64,000 nt of DNA from an uncultured Flavobacteriales bacterium (GCA_913054135.1 CAJXJK010000004.1:268121-332120), one strand, 5' to 3'; shown: positions 34,887-43,539, counted from the stretch's first letter. Program-made: numbers and translations. The notes: generated by a model from the sequence alone, not told the origin.

Positions 34887-37631
34887 CTACTCTACCAAAA
34901 CAAATGCCGCCCAAAAATAAGGATCATACTTTGAGCGCATCACTTTTTGGGTTGCCGAAAAAGCCTCTTTTACATCTTTAAACTCAAAAAGGTTCTTATA
35001 AAATAAGGACATAAATTCTGAAGTCTCTTTATCCGGAACCTGCCAAAGACTCATAATCAAGAAACGGACACCAGCCATTTTAAATGCTCTTTGTAATCCA
35101 TAAACTCCTTCGCTTCCTTTAATATCTCCCAAACCGGTTTCACAGGCTGATAACACAACAAGATCCGTGTTTTGCATATTCAGAGTAGTTACTTCTTGAG
35201 CAGATAAAACGCCATCCTCACCCTCTTCAAAAACATCTCGGTCCCAAACATCATTAGCACCAGCTAAAACTAATCCTGAACGCATTAATGGGTTTTTGTT
35301 GTTTACAAAATTCCAAATCCCATAATTGACGATTCCTCCTCTAAAATTTACATCTTCTTGATCCAGTTCTTTTTTTGTTTGTTCTCTTACCAAATCCGGA
35401 TCTGGATAAAAGAATCCATGAGAAGCTAAATGCAGAAATTGGCTCTCACTTGCAGCAGCCTTAAAGTTTTCTTCAGTTGCATCTTCCTTGCTATAGAAGT
35501 TTACCTCCAATTTATTTTTCACCGTTGAATTAATAGAGTCAATTTCAGAAAGCGAACCTGGCAAATAAGTCCAAATTACGTGCTCTGTATTTTCTGTACT
35601 ATATTTTACTCCCCCAAACAAAGTTGCTTTGCTTTTTTGATTAATCTTAAATGGGGTTTCATTCACTACCTCGGCAGTACTACTTAATTGTATCAAATCG
35701 TATTTGTCACATAAAAAGGAATCATTCTTATCGCTCAAAGCAGGAAAGGAAATTTTATGCAAAGATCCTTCTGGAGAAAAATAAATTGTTCTCACATTAA
35801 TTAGTTCCTGCTCTAAAGGAGCCCAAACTAAATTGTATAGCGCTTTATTGGTTTCATTCGAAGTTCCGTAAAGCTCATTAATGTAATTGAAATTTTTAGC
35901 CTCTGTGGTTCCTAAAACCTTGTCCAATTCTTCAGCCGAGCATAATTCAATCATCTTAGGATGCTTGCTTGATGGACTCACCATTAGCGCAGCATAATGT
36001 AATGATGACTCAGGATTACCGAATTGAGAATTAAACGCAATGAACTCTAATGCCACCTCATCCTTCGATAATTTATTCTTTACGTCCTTCCATCCAATAT
36101 CAGAGGATGCTGAGAATTTGCTGAAAGATTTTGACCTGATGGTCAGGTCTTTTTCAAGATTGTCAGAAAGGAGTTCAAGACTATCAACGGCTCCTCCTTG
36201 AGCATATGCATCCGCTACCTGAATTTTTAGCTCCATCCACTTATCATACGTTCTTAATAAGTCATCATCTTTACTACTCAACAGGGCTTCTCTTAAAGCA
36301 GTTGACGACTTTAATAAAAAACCTTTCAGCTTCAGAGCATTGTCATAAGCCATTTCTAAAATTAGTGGATTCTCTTCTTTTCTATAACTGGCGAAAGAGT
36401 AGATATTCATAAAATCTTCAGCCATGGTTGCAAAGTACAATTCCTTCTCGTGTTCGGCCAGCACGGCAAAGTTCACTCGAATATCATTTCTTCGCAATTC
36501 AACCAACTCCACCAATTCTGCCTCGGCCTTATCAAACTCATCCAACATCAAATAAGATGAAAACAGACCCAGTAATGCGCTCCTTTTTTGAATATTAGCC
36601 CCCAAGTCGGTTGTAAGTTGTTTTGCTTCTTCGAATTTTTTAATTGCGTCAGGAAAATCTCCTTTAAGTTTCGCTAAGAAACCCAAATTGCACAAGGCGC
36701 CAGCAATTCCAATTTCATTTTGTCCATCACTAGATAGCTTAAAGCAATCTGAATAGTACTTGTAAGCCGCAAGAGTATCTCCTTTAATGAGACTTAATTC
36801 ACCTAAGAGAGTTTGGGTAGCAGCCATCCCCAACTTATCCTCCAATTGCGCCTTCATTTCTAGACTCTGAATCAGGTATTCATTGGCCCCGTCATAATTC
36901 TTCAATAGCATTTCAATTGAACCCAAATTACTTAAGGCGTTAGATACACCAGAATAAAATTTCGATTCTGTATGAAATTTTAACGCCTGCTCAAATTCTT
37001 CTTTTGCCTTTTCATAATCTCCGTGAGCAAAATGAAGTGACCCCATACTATTCATTGAGGCCCCCATCCCTAAGACATGGTTCAAAGCTTTTCGCAGCTG
37101 GTAACTTTGGTTTTGATATTCAAGTGCTTCAGCAAACTCACCTTTAGACATATGAATTGAGCCTATATTATCTAAAATATTGGCTACTCCAATTGAATCG
37201 CCAATCTCTTCATATATCGTCTTGCATTCTTGGTATTTCTCTAAACAAAGATCATATTCATTCCTAGTACCATGAGACCAAGCAACATAATAAACTGCAC
37301 CAGCTTTTGCCTGAAGCAAGTAAGCTCGCATTTCTTCGTTTTCTTCACCATATAATTTCTCGCTTGTAAAATTATAAACCCACTTATTGTACTTTGGCCA
37401 TATATTCTCATCCCAACATTGTTTAACTATTAGATTAACATACCATACTCTTTCGACATCATTTTGTGAAGCATGATAATGAGTAAGGTTGCTATCCAAT
37501 AAAACTTTATATGCTGGTGAAACTTTATCTAGCTCGAGTGAATCTATTAGGTAGTAGCCCTTATCAGCATAATTTTGAGCAAAGCTCGAAATCGCAATTG
37601 AACAAAAAAGAAGAACTACATATTTGATCAT
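34887..37631 (-). CDS. Exported TPR-CHAT protease-like protein
   Basis: This 914-residue protein starts at ATG 37631, which gives a signal peptide (MIKYVVLLFCSIAISSFAQ); a longer frame upstream lacks support. Residues ~60-400 are a run of TPR repeats (for example GVANILDNIGSIHMSKGEFA, GVSNALSNLGSIEMLLKNYD). A helical linker follows, then a C-terminal CHAT caspase-like domain with the catalytic pair His738 (LHLASHGFFY) and Cys830 (VVLSACETGLG), ending YFWAAFVLVE. CHAT domains are peptidases of the caspase clan. The signal peptide places this one outside the cytoplasm, unlike CRISPR-linked TPR-CHAT proteins. It heads a three-gene operon with an OmpA-like and a membrane protein. Confidence 0.9.
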   Translation of the reverse strand: MIKYVVLLFCSIAISSFAQNYADKGYYLIDSLELDKVSPAYKVLLDSNLTHYHASQNDVERVWYVNLIVKQCWDENIWPKYNKWVYNFTSEKLYGEENEEMRAYLLQAKAGAVYYVAWSHGTRNEYDLCLEKYQECKTIYEEIGDSIGVANILDNIGSIHMSKGEFAEALEYQNQSYQLRKALNHVLGMGASMNSMGSLHFAHGDYEKAKEEFEQALKFHTESKFYSGVSNALSNLGSIEMLLKNYDGANEYLIQSLEMKAQLEDKLGMAATQTLLGELSLIKGDTLAAYKYYSDCFKLSSDGQNEIGIAGALCNLGFLAKLKGDFPDAIKKFEEAKQLTTDLGANIQKRSALLGLFSSYLMLDEFDKAEAELVELVELRRNDIRVNFAVLAEHEKELYFATMAEDFMNIYSFASYRKEENPLILEMAYDNALKLKGFLLKSSTALREALLSSKDDDLLRTYDKWMELKIQVADAYAQGGAVDSLELLSDNLEKDLTIRSKSFSKFSASSDIGWKDVKNKLSKDEVALEFIAFNSQFGNPESSLHYAALMVSPSSKHPKMIELCSAEELDKVLGTTEAKNFNYINELYGTSNETNKALYNLVWAPLEQELINVRTIYFSPEGSLHKISFPALSDKNDSFLCDKYDLIQLSSTAEVVNETPFKINQKSKATLFGGVKYSTENTEHVIWTYLPGSLSEIDSINSTVKNKLEVNFYSKEDATEENFKAAASESQFLHLASHGFFYPDPDLVREQTKKELDQEDVNFRGGIVNYGIWNFVNNKNPLMRSGLVLAGANDVWDRDVFEEGEDGVLSAQEVTTLNMQNTDLVVLSACETGLGDIKGSEGVYGLQRAFKMAGVRFLIMSLWQVPDKETSEFMSLFYKNLFEFKDVKEAFSATQKVMRSKYDPYFWAAFVLVE

Positions 37632-37707
37632 ATTCAAATCTACTGATTCTGTTGTACTTAACAAAAATGTTTTTGAGCACTTATATTTTATTCTGCGCAA
37701 TTTAATG

Positions 37708-37741
37708 AAGCCCGATAGATTAATTTCTGTCGGGCTTTTTT
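37708..37741 (+). terminator. Plus-strand intrinsic terminator with no plus-strand gene before it
   Basis: AAGCCCGA...TCGGGCTT is extended by TAGA/TCTG pairing and followed by TTTTTT, a typical intrinsic terminator reading rightward. It lies in the gap between the divergent CHAT and YHYH genes, so it would stop a transcript that starts within the gap or antisense to CHAT. It has no T tract on the minus strand. Confidence 0.8.
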
Positions 37742-37796
37742 AGTTACTGATTAAACCTTTTTATATCTTCAATGTCTTACCTAAAATTTATATTAA

Positions 37797-39068
37797 ATGA
37801 AAAATAAAATTACACTCTTGGCCATACTTTGCTCTTCAGCAGTTATGGCCCAATTTCCATTGGCAGACGAATGGATGTTGAATACTGACGGAACCACTGC
37901 TAGTTATGAATACTACCCTGGTATGCCTCCAACCACTCAAACTGTCAATCTTACCGATTCTGCAGATGTGCTTACTGTATGCTACGATAACGACTATGTG
38001 TATATCAGAGCCAATGGGTTGGCGAGCTATTTAATGGGGCCATGGGCTATGAACCCTAATGAACCGGCAGCTATTTTAAAAACTTATCGTTTCCCAAGAA
38101 ATCCTCAAGAAGAAATGGGAGCAAAAGAAGATCAACCATTTGGTGGTGCATTAGGTATCGCAATTAATGGTGTGAGCTTATACGGAATCGGTGATGCTCG
38201 TTCTTATAATACAACTGATAATGAGAATAACGCCATGGGTGACGGCCTTTGGAATTCAGATGCTTGGGTATCAGAAGGTCCGACATTAGATGCAAGTGGT
38301 TTAGGTCATGCGGACGGAAATGAAAACTATCACTATCATGCAACACCAATTTCTCTTTATCCTGGATCAACAACAACTCATTCTCCAATTGTAGGATGGT
38401 CATTTGATGGTTTTCCTATATATGGACCGTACGGATATGATTCTCCATATGATGCTGGAAGTGGAATTGTAAGAATTGAAACGGGTTATTCTTTGAGGTC
38501 AATTACTGACAGAACAATACTGCCAGGAGGAGGAACTTCAACACCCCCAGGACCTGCAATCAATGCAACTTTCCCTTTAGGAACTTACCAAGAAGATTGG
38601 GAGTTCACTGATGCCGGACATTTAGATGAGTACAATGGAAGATGGTGTGTTACCCCTGAATTTCCGGATACTATTTATGCCTACTTTGTTACCAAAGATG
38701 CTGCTGGAGACCCAGAGTACCCTTACTATGTCGGACCACAATATTTTGGAGTTGTTAATGCTTCAGAAGTAGGTGGAGGTTCAGGTAATATTACTATTCC
38801 AGGAGGAGTAACTTGTTTAGGCGGAACGAACTCAGTTGATGAAGTTTCAAGCTTAGAGTTTTCTCTTTATCCTAATCCTTCAAATGGAATTTTGAATGTT
38901 AAAGGTGTTGATCGCGCAAATTATACGATAGTTGATCAAGTTGGAAGAGTAGTTTCTGAAGGGAAAATTAACTCATCCATTGATATCGAAAAACTTGAAA
39001 ATGGAATGTATCACTTACATCTTGAATTAGAAGGTAAGAGAGCTCAATCTTCGTTTGTTAAGAAATAG
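37797..39068 (+). CDS. YHYH-domain protein with T9SS type A sorting domain
   Basis: This 423-residue protein has a signal peptide (MKNKITLLAILCSSAVMAQ). A central YHYH domain (PF14240 type) shows NYHYHATP at about residues 177-184 and WSFDGFPIYGPYGY. The last ~75 residues are a type A T9SS sorting domain (FSLYPNPSNGILNVKG, LENGMYHLHLE, SSFVKK). It should be secreted through the outer membrane and attached to the cell surface or released. The YHYH domain function is unknown. The stop TAG overlaps the GTG of the next T9SS cargo gene. Confidence 0.9.
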   Translation: MKNKITLLAILCSSAVMAQFPLADEWMLNTDGTTASYEYYPGMPPTTQTVNLTDSADVLTVCYDNDYVYIRANGLASYLMGPWAMNPNEPAAILKTYRFPRNPQEEMGAKEDQPFGGALGIAINGVSLYGIGDARSYNTTDNENNAMGDGLWNSDAWVSEGPTLDASGLGHADGNENYHYHATPISLYPGSTTTHSPIVGWSFDGFPIYGPYGYDSPYDAGSGIVRIETGYSLRSITDRTILPGGGTSTPPGPAINATFPLGTYQEDWEFTDAGHLDEYNGRWCVTPEFPDTIYAYFVTKDAAGDPEYPYYVGPQYFGVVNASEVGGGSGNITIPGGVTCLGGTNSVDEVSSLEFSLYPNPSNGILNVKGVDRANYTIVDQVGRVVSEGKINSSIDIEKLENGMYHLHLELEGKRAQSSFVKK

Positions 39069-40639
39069 TGATTCGACTGAGTGTCATACTAATATTATTC
39101 CCTGCTTTGCTATTTGGGCAAAGTGGGGAATTAATTCCTTCTTTTGGTAATCAAGGGAAGTTGATATTAGACATTGATGACTTAGATAATCTAGTAGGTC
39201 TTTGTTCAGATGATGATGAAAACACCATTTTCTTTGGAAATACTTCTGAAAATTTGATTGGGGAATACCCTTATGACATATTCATAGGGAAGTTAAATTC
39301 ATCTGGAGAGCTTGACCAAAGCTTTGCTGACCAAGGGATATTTAGAGCCGATTTTCCTTCTCACTCCATTTCTTCTATTGAAAAAGCAGTCTATCATTCA
39401 TCAGGGATATATTTTATTGGAAAAGGCAGAAATCCAGCAAGCTCAGACAGCAGCAAATTGTTCGTGGGCAAATTGAATTTAGACGGCAGTCTTGATTTAA
39501 ATTTTGCTGATAATGGATATTTCACTGATTCTTTTTTAGGAGCTTACAATACTCCAGGCAGTTTAATAATTGATCAAGAGAACAGAATAGTATTTTGTGG
39601 CTCAACTACTGATGACCAAGGCACATTGGTTGAATATCCTTTAATCGGTAGATTGAATCTGGATGGCAGTCCTGATTTAAGTTTCGGAACAACAGGTGTA
39701 ATTGTTTGGGATTATCACCAAGGCGTGCTCATTGATTACATGCATGTAAATCTTACTCAAGACAGGCACGGAGAAGGGCTTTATCTCAATGAAATCTTAG
39801 AGATTAACAATACTTATTTCCTCTGCGGAAAATATTTACTCGGGGCCTTTTCTCAGGTACATTACATGAGCATTACAAAAGAGGGCGAAATGAATCCAAA
39901 CTTTATTAGTCCGGGGCCTATAAATTTTCAAATAGATCCAGGGTACAATAATTACATTACCTCATCTGCCTTTGATGGCGAAAACATTTACTTGGGCATG
40001 CTGACTGATGGTGAACTATACAATGGCAAACAATTATTGCAAAAGATTGATACAAATGGAGTTCTGAGCACACTAAGAGTAATCGAAAAAGAAGGTCAAG
40101 ATCTTCAAACCAAGTTTGTGAAGAGTTGGGATAACAGAATTTTTATTGGTGGATATGATCTTTCGGACGAAAACATAGGGCCCGGCGTTCATTCTGACAA
40201 GTTTTCATTTAAAGGCTTGGATACAAACTTAGAACCCTTAAGTGGCTTCAATTTTCATGAAAGCATAACCTCAAATGAAGACCAAGGTGCTGAAGATTTA
40301 GTTCTTTATGACAACCATGCTATCCTAGGTGGATACGCAAATGATTTGGTCGGAAACAACATTACTGATTTAGTATTTATGAGTTTTAAAATGGATGAAG
40401 ACGTATCCATTGAAGAAGACAAGCTAATGCTTCAGGCTTACCCCAACCCATGCACTGAGCACCTTGAACTTTCAATACCAATGAATGAAAGCAATATTAG
40501 AATCATAAATATTCTTGGTCAAGAAATGTCATTCACTTGGGAAGAATCGAGAATTAATTGTCAATCTTTTCCGAAAGGAGCATATGTATTGCTTTTGAGT
40601 GGAGCAATTGATGAACAGCTGAAATTTATCGTTGAATAA
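39068..40639 (+). CDS. Delta-60 repeat T9SS cargo protein
   Basis: This 523-residue protein starts at GTG 39068, overlapping the previous stop by one base, with a signal peptide (MIRLSVILILFPALLFGQ). Delta-60 type repeats are visible: GKLNSSGELDQSFADQGIF, GKLNLDGSLDLNFADNGYF and GRLNLDGSPDLSFGTTGVI. The C-terminus is a T9SS type A domain (LQAYPNPCTEHLELSIP, FPKGAYVLLL). A beta-propeller-like surface or secreted protein of unknown ligand, co-expressed with the YHYH protein. Confidence 0.88.
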   Translation: MIRLSVILILFPALLFGQSGELIPSFGNQGKLILDIDDLDNLVGLCSDDDENTIFFGNTSENLIGEYPYDIFIGKLNSSGELDQSFADQGIFRADFPSHSISSIEKAVYHSSGIYFIGKGRNPASSDSSKLFVGKLNLDGSLDLNFADNGYFTDSFLGAYNTPGSLIIDQENRIVFCGSTTDDQGTLVEYPLIGRLNLDGSPDLSFGTTGVIVWDYHQGVLIDYMHVNLTQDRHGEGLYLNEILEINNTYFLCGKYLLGAFSQVHYMSITKEGEMNPNFISPGPINFQIDPGYNNYITSSAFDGENIYLGMLTDGELYNGKQLLQKIDTNGVLSTLRVIEKEGQDLQTKFVKSWDNRIFIGGYDLSDENIGPGVHSDKFSFKGLDTNLEPLSGFNFHESITSNEDQGAEDLVLYDNHAILGGYANDLVGNNITDLVFMSFKMDEDVSIEEDKLMLQAYPNPCTEHLELSIPMNESNIRIINILGQEMSFTWEESRINCQSFPKGAYVLLLSGAIDEQLKFIVE

Positions 40640-40708
40640 AATGGACTCTTCAAGTTTAGAAGGCTTATTTGAACCGTCTAATATTTCTGAGTTCGGATTC
40701 ATAATAAT

Positions 40709-41737
40709 TTATTCTGTGACCTTATTATTGAACAGCTTTCCAATTCCTTTTCCAATCTCCTTAACCGAATGAACGTTAAGCGGGAACTCCATTAAGACGT
40801 GCAAATAGCTTAAGAAGACTAAAATTAAGAATCCCATTAAGTAATTATAAAAATAGATACTTATGGAAACAATCCAAACTGCAAGAATGAGAATGAGTTT
40901 CTTTTTGGTAATGATTTTGTGCCATCCGATCACAGTCGTTTTCGAGAACCAATTCAAATAGTGATAAGTGTATGCGAAAGCTATGAACACCTGAATTCGG
41001 ATAGCAATTTCAGACGTCATTGGATAGCGTGGGTTTTGTTCAAATACGCCCAAAATCCACCCTGTTGCCCAATTAATATTGTACAGCTTTGAAGCATTAA
41101 AGGTCTCTGAAAAATAAGGATCAACTGAAAAGCCTCTTGCCTCTATCGGTAAATAGTAAATTATAATCGGTACTAAAACTATGAATAGAACAGAAGCATA
41201 ACCAACCTTGCTTTTACTTTTCATAGCTCCATAAAGCATGAAAAGAATCGTGAAAAGAAAGACGTGAATAATGGTAGGTAACAATCCACCAGTGACCACT
41301 GCAAAGAACAACACATTTTCTAAAAAGAAGCCGGCTGTAAATGCAAGGACTGCTGTTAGTAATACAACCTTTAAATTCTTGGTAAACACCATAGCAATGG
41401 CCGTTACTAAAGCCGTGAGCGCAAAGGTGGCCGCAATTGACTTTAACTGGTAGATCCAATGTGATTCATCAAATACTTCTTTTAAGGTTCCAATCTCCCA
41501 CAGCATGTAGGGAATCGCAATTATTGCTGTCAGAAATACCAGAATCCAAGCATGATTTTTTCGCTTAATAAAGTATCCTTTTTTATCTAACCAATTAATC
41601 TCTGTCACATAATGTAATGGACCCAGAATCGCATAAGCTAAGATGAATAATTCAAAAGGAAAATAAATAGCGGCCACCAAGGAAACTCCGATTAAAAAGA
41701 AATTGAAAGTATCCAGCTGAACTGCTTTAGAGGCCAT
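40709..41737 (-). CDS. Polytopic membrane protein with conserved His motifs
   Basis: This 342-residue protein has nine or ten hydrophobic helices throughout. His-containing motifs within helices stand out: GPLHYVTEINWL (about 39-50), YTYHYLNWFSKT (about 253-264) and LSYLHVLMEFPLNVHS (about 315-330). This spacing loosely recalls integral-membrane di-metal enzymes such as Brp/Blh carotene oxygenases, but I cannot assign it to that family from sequence alone. It is a single gene with no recognised partners; folE lies upstream on the same strand, separated by a strong terminator. Confidence 0.75.
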   Translation of the reverse strand: MASKAVQLDTFNFFLIGVSLVAAIYFPFELFILAYAILGPLHYVTEINWLDKKGYFIKRKNHAWILVFLTAIIAIPYMLWEIGTLKEVFDESHWIYQLKSIAATFALTALVTAIAMVFTKNLKVVLLTAVLAFTAGFFLENVLFFAVVTGGLLPTIIHVFLFTILFMLYGAMKSKSKVGYASVLFIVLVPIIIYYLPIEARGFSVDPYFSETFNASKLYNINWATGWILGVFEQNPRYPMTSEIAIRIQVFIAFAYTYHYLNWFSKTTVIGWHKIITKKKLILILAVWIVSISIYFYNYLMGFLILVFLSYLHVLMEFPLNVHSVKEIGKGIGKLFNNKVTE

Positions 41738-41780
41738 GGAATAAATATAGGAAATTGAATTGAGAATAATTTTAATGGTT

Positions 41781-41855
41781 TTCGCCTCAACCCCACTTAC
41801 TATTCGCCGCGCGGACCTTCTCCTCTATGGGAAGGGAAATTGCTTTCGCAATTTT
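41781..41855. repeat. GC-richer intergenic element with two hairpins
   Basis: Between folE's terminator and the membrane protein gene lies a stretch that is clearly richer in G+C. It has CCTTC-T-CC/GG-GAAGG pairing (41816-41835) followed by AAATTGC-tttc-GCAATTT (41837-41854). It encodes nothing evident. The layout is typical of dispersed, non-coding palindromic repeats, but only one copy is in this window. Confidence 0.45.
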
Positions 41856-41861
41856 ATCAAA

Positions 41862-41895
41862 TAAAAAAAGCCTTCATTAAATAATGAAGGCTTTT
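41862..41895 (-). terminator. Intrinsic terminator of folE
   Basis: AAAAGCCTTCATTA / TAATGAAGGCTTTT form a perfect 14-bp stem with a minimal loop. Read on the minus strand it ends in a run of seven T residues, 20 nt after the folE stop. Confidence 0.93.
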
Positions 41896-41914
41896 CAATA
41901 TTTAAATAAATCCT

Positions 41915-42601
41915 CTAATCTAACTTCATTGAGATATAGTTCAAGAACTCTTGCTTCACAGCAGCATCTTTAAATTTACCTCCAAATTCACCTGTAACGG
42001 TTGAGCTTTGGATATCTCTGATACCTCTAGAATTCACACAAAGGTGTTTCGCATCAATCACACAAGCCACATCTTCAGTTCCTAGAAACTTTTGCAAATG
42101 CTTGACCACTTGAATGGTCATTCGCTCTTGTACCTGAGGTCTTTTAGCGTAATAATCAACTAGCCTGTTCATTTTTGAAAGACCGATTACATTTCCGTTT
42201 GAGAAATAAGCTACATGAGCCTTACCTACAATTGGTAAGAAATGATGTTCACATGTTGAATAGACCGTGATGTCTTTTTCAACTAACATCTCAGTATAGT
42301 TGTATTTGTTTTCAAAATTTGAATTTTTTGGTGCGTTAGCTGGATTCAATCCTCCAAAAATTTCTTTCACATACATTTTTGCAACTCTCTTGGGCGTACC
42401 CTTTAAGCTGTCATCAGTTAAATCAAGTCCGAGCGCATCCATAATCTCTGCGAATTTCTCTTCAATCACTGACATTTTCTCTTCGTCTGTTTTATCAAAT
42501 GCATCTTTACGCATTGGGGTTTCAGAAGACGAGAAGAGGTGTAAATCCCCTACTTGTTCAATGTCCATTTCGGCAATATCTTTAATTAATGTATCATTCA
42601 T
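41915..42601 (-). CDS. folE: GTP cyclohydrolase I
   Basis: This 228-residue enzyme shows the FolE zinc and catalytic motifs YSTCEHHFLPIVGKAHVAY, GLSKMNRLVDYYAKRPQVQERMT and DAKHLCVNSRGI. It converts GTP to 7,8-dihydroneopterin triphosphate, the first step of folate (and tetrahydrobiopterin) synthesis. The N-terminal ~45 residues are a poorly conserved extension. I chose ATG 42601 over the TTG at 42613, because the TTG lies inside the -7 promoter element. The minus-strand promoter leaves almost no leader. A perfect terminator follows. Confidence 0.97.
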   Translation of the reverse strand: MNDTLIKDIAEMDIEQVGDLHLFSSSETPMRKDAFDKTDEEKMSVIEEKFAEIMDALGLDLTDDSLKGTPKRVAKMYVKEIFGGLNPANAPKNSNFENKYNYTEMLVEKDITVYSTCEHHFLPIVGKAHVAYFSNGNVIGLSKMNRLVDYYAKRPQVQERMTIQVVKHLQKFLGTEDVACVIDAKHLCVNSRGIRDIQSSTVTGEFGGKFKDAAVKQEFLNYISMKLD

Positions 42602-42610
42602 TTGTTGCTG

Positions 42611-42618
42611 CAAATTTA
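42611..42618 (-). promoter_or_regulatory. -7 element of folE
   Basis: TAAATTTG read on the minus strand is an exact TAnnTTTG match ending 9 nt before the ATG. It predicts a leader of only a few bases and rules out the TTG start at 42613. Confidence 0.72.
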
Positions 42619-42723
42619 GTATTATCTACCACTAATAACCATTTAAACCAATGATTGTTTAAACATCTATCTAATTATTTTGACGAATGAAGACATCTAA
42701 TATTACATTTAGATTGAAAAGTC

Positions 42724-42731
42724 TACTTTTG
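42724..42731 (+). promoter_or_regulatory. -7 element of the GreA-like gene
   Basis: TACTTTTG is an exact TAnnTTTG match, with only 4 nt between it and ATG 42736. Transcription would start at or beside the A of the start codon, so the mRNA should be leaderless. Confidence 0.72.
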
Positions 42732-42735
42732 TTGC

Positions 42736-43191
42736 ATGTCTAGCGACTTCAAAAACAAACTATATCAAGCCTGCACTGACCTAGCAAATGAAAGGATTGT
42801 GTCAATTCAAAATGCAATAACAAACGCACAAGATGCCGCGAATAATGAAACGAAGTCAACCGCAGGAGATAAGCATGATACTGCAAGGGCCATGGCTCAA
42901 AATGATGTAGAACAAAAGTCAAAGCAGTTGGCCGAAGCAAAAAAATTAAAAATGGGATTGGCGCAGTTCACTGCTCAATCTGGGAAGGACGAAGTAGCCT
43001 TAGGAAGCTTAGTTTCAACCAATACGGCCAAATACTATATTTCGATAAGTGTTGGTAAAGTTGATGTGGAGGGAGAATCAATCTTTGCGGTTTCACCAGT
43101 GAGCCCGATTGCTATGGCAATGCGTTCTAAAAAGGCAGGTGAAAGTTTCGAATTTAACGGCAGAAAGTTTGAAATTCTGATTATTGAATAG
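42736..43191 (+). CDS. GreA/GreB-like RNA-polymerase-binding protein
   Basis: This 151-residue protein has an N-terminal helical hairpin (residues ~1-78, with the tip around ETKSTAGDKHDTARA). A C-terminal GreA/GreB FKBP-like domain follows from ~85 (VALGSLVSTNTAKYYISISV, ISVGKVDVEG, SPIAMAMRSKKAGES, FEILIIE). The tip holds acidic residues, as in GreA factors that stimulate RNA cleavage, but the coiled coil is short. Close Bacteroidota homologs are often labelled 3-oxoacyl-ACP synthase, which I think is a labelling error. It diverges from folE, and both appear leaderless. Confidence 0.8.
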   Translation: MSSDFKNKLYQACTDLANERIVSIQNAITNAQDAANNETKSTAGDKHDTARAMAQNDVEQKSKQLAEAKKLKMGLAQFTAQSGKDEVALGSLVSTNTAKYYISISVGKVDVEGESIFAVSPVSPIAMAMRSKKAGESFEFNGRKFEILIIE

Positions 43192-43233
43192 ATTGACCAA
43201 ACCTAATTCATCACATTGACGTCTTTCAGATTA

Positions 43234-43539
43234 ATGAAATTCATATTTGCCTTTTCTATCTTAATTATTCTTTGTTCTTGTGAAGGAATGAGATGCGGAA
43301 ATGGGATTCTTATGGACGCAGAGACAAATGAACTGCTTGATAGTGTGCATGTAGTGAACCTAACTGGCCCCGGGGATTATTACACAGACAGTACCGGAGT
43401 ATTTGATGTTTGTAATAAGTTTGGTGGATGTGTACCTGATTGCCCAGATATCGAAATCCAATTTTCAAAAGAAGGATATAAAACAAAGGTGTCTTTGAAC
43501 CCGATTTCTCAAGAAGGGATATTTTTAGAGAAGGAATAG
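43234..43539 (+). CDS. Small lipoprotein with a carboxypeptidase-regulatory-like domain
   Basis: This 101-residue protein starts at ATG 43234 (the longer frame from 43216 lacks a natural signal). The lipoprotein signal is MKFIFAFSILIILCSC with lipid Cys16. The rest looks like one beta-sandwich repeat: GNGILMDAETNELLDSVHV, YYTDSTGVFDV, then a Cys-rich turn (GGCVPDCPD) and KEGYKTKVSL, the pattern of carboxypeptidase-regulatory-like domains. Function unknown. It converges on bioD with a 3-nt gap. Confidence 0.78.
   Translation: MKFIFAFSILIILCSCEGMRCGNGILMDAETNELLDSVHVVNLTGPGDYYTDSTGVFDVCNKFGGCVPDCPDIEIQFSKEGYKTKVSLNPISQEGIFLEKE

Noticed and set aside
36133..36154. Plus-strand hairpin GACCTG...CAGGTC followed by TTTTT inside the CHAT gene
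   Set aside because: Short 6-bp stem within coding sequence of the opposite strand; chance is the simpler explanation, though it could stop antisense transcription.
42611..42613. TTG start for folE
   Set aside because: It lies within the -7 promoter element, so it cannot be in the mRNA if that promoter is used; ATG 42601 is preferred.
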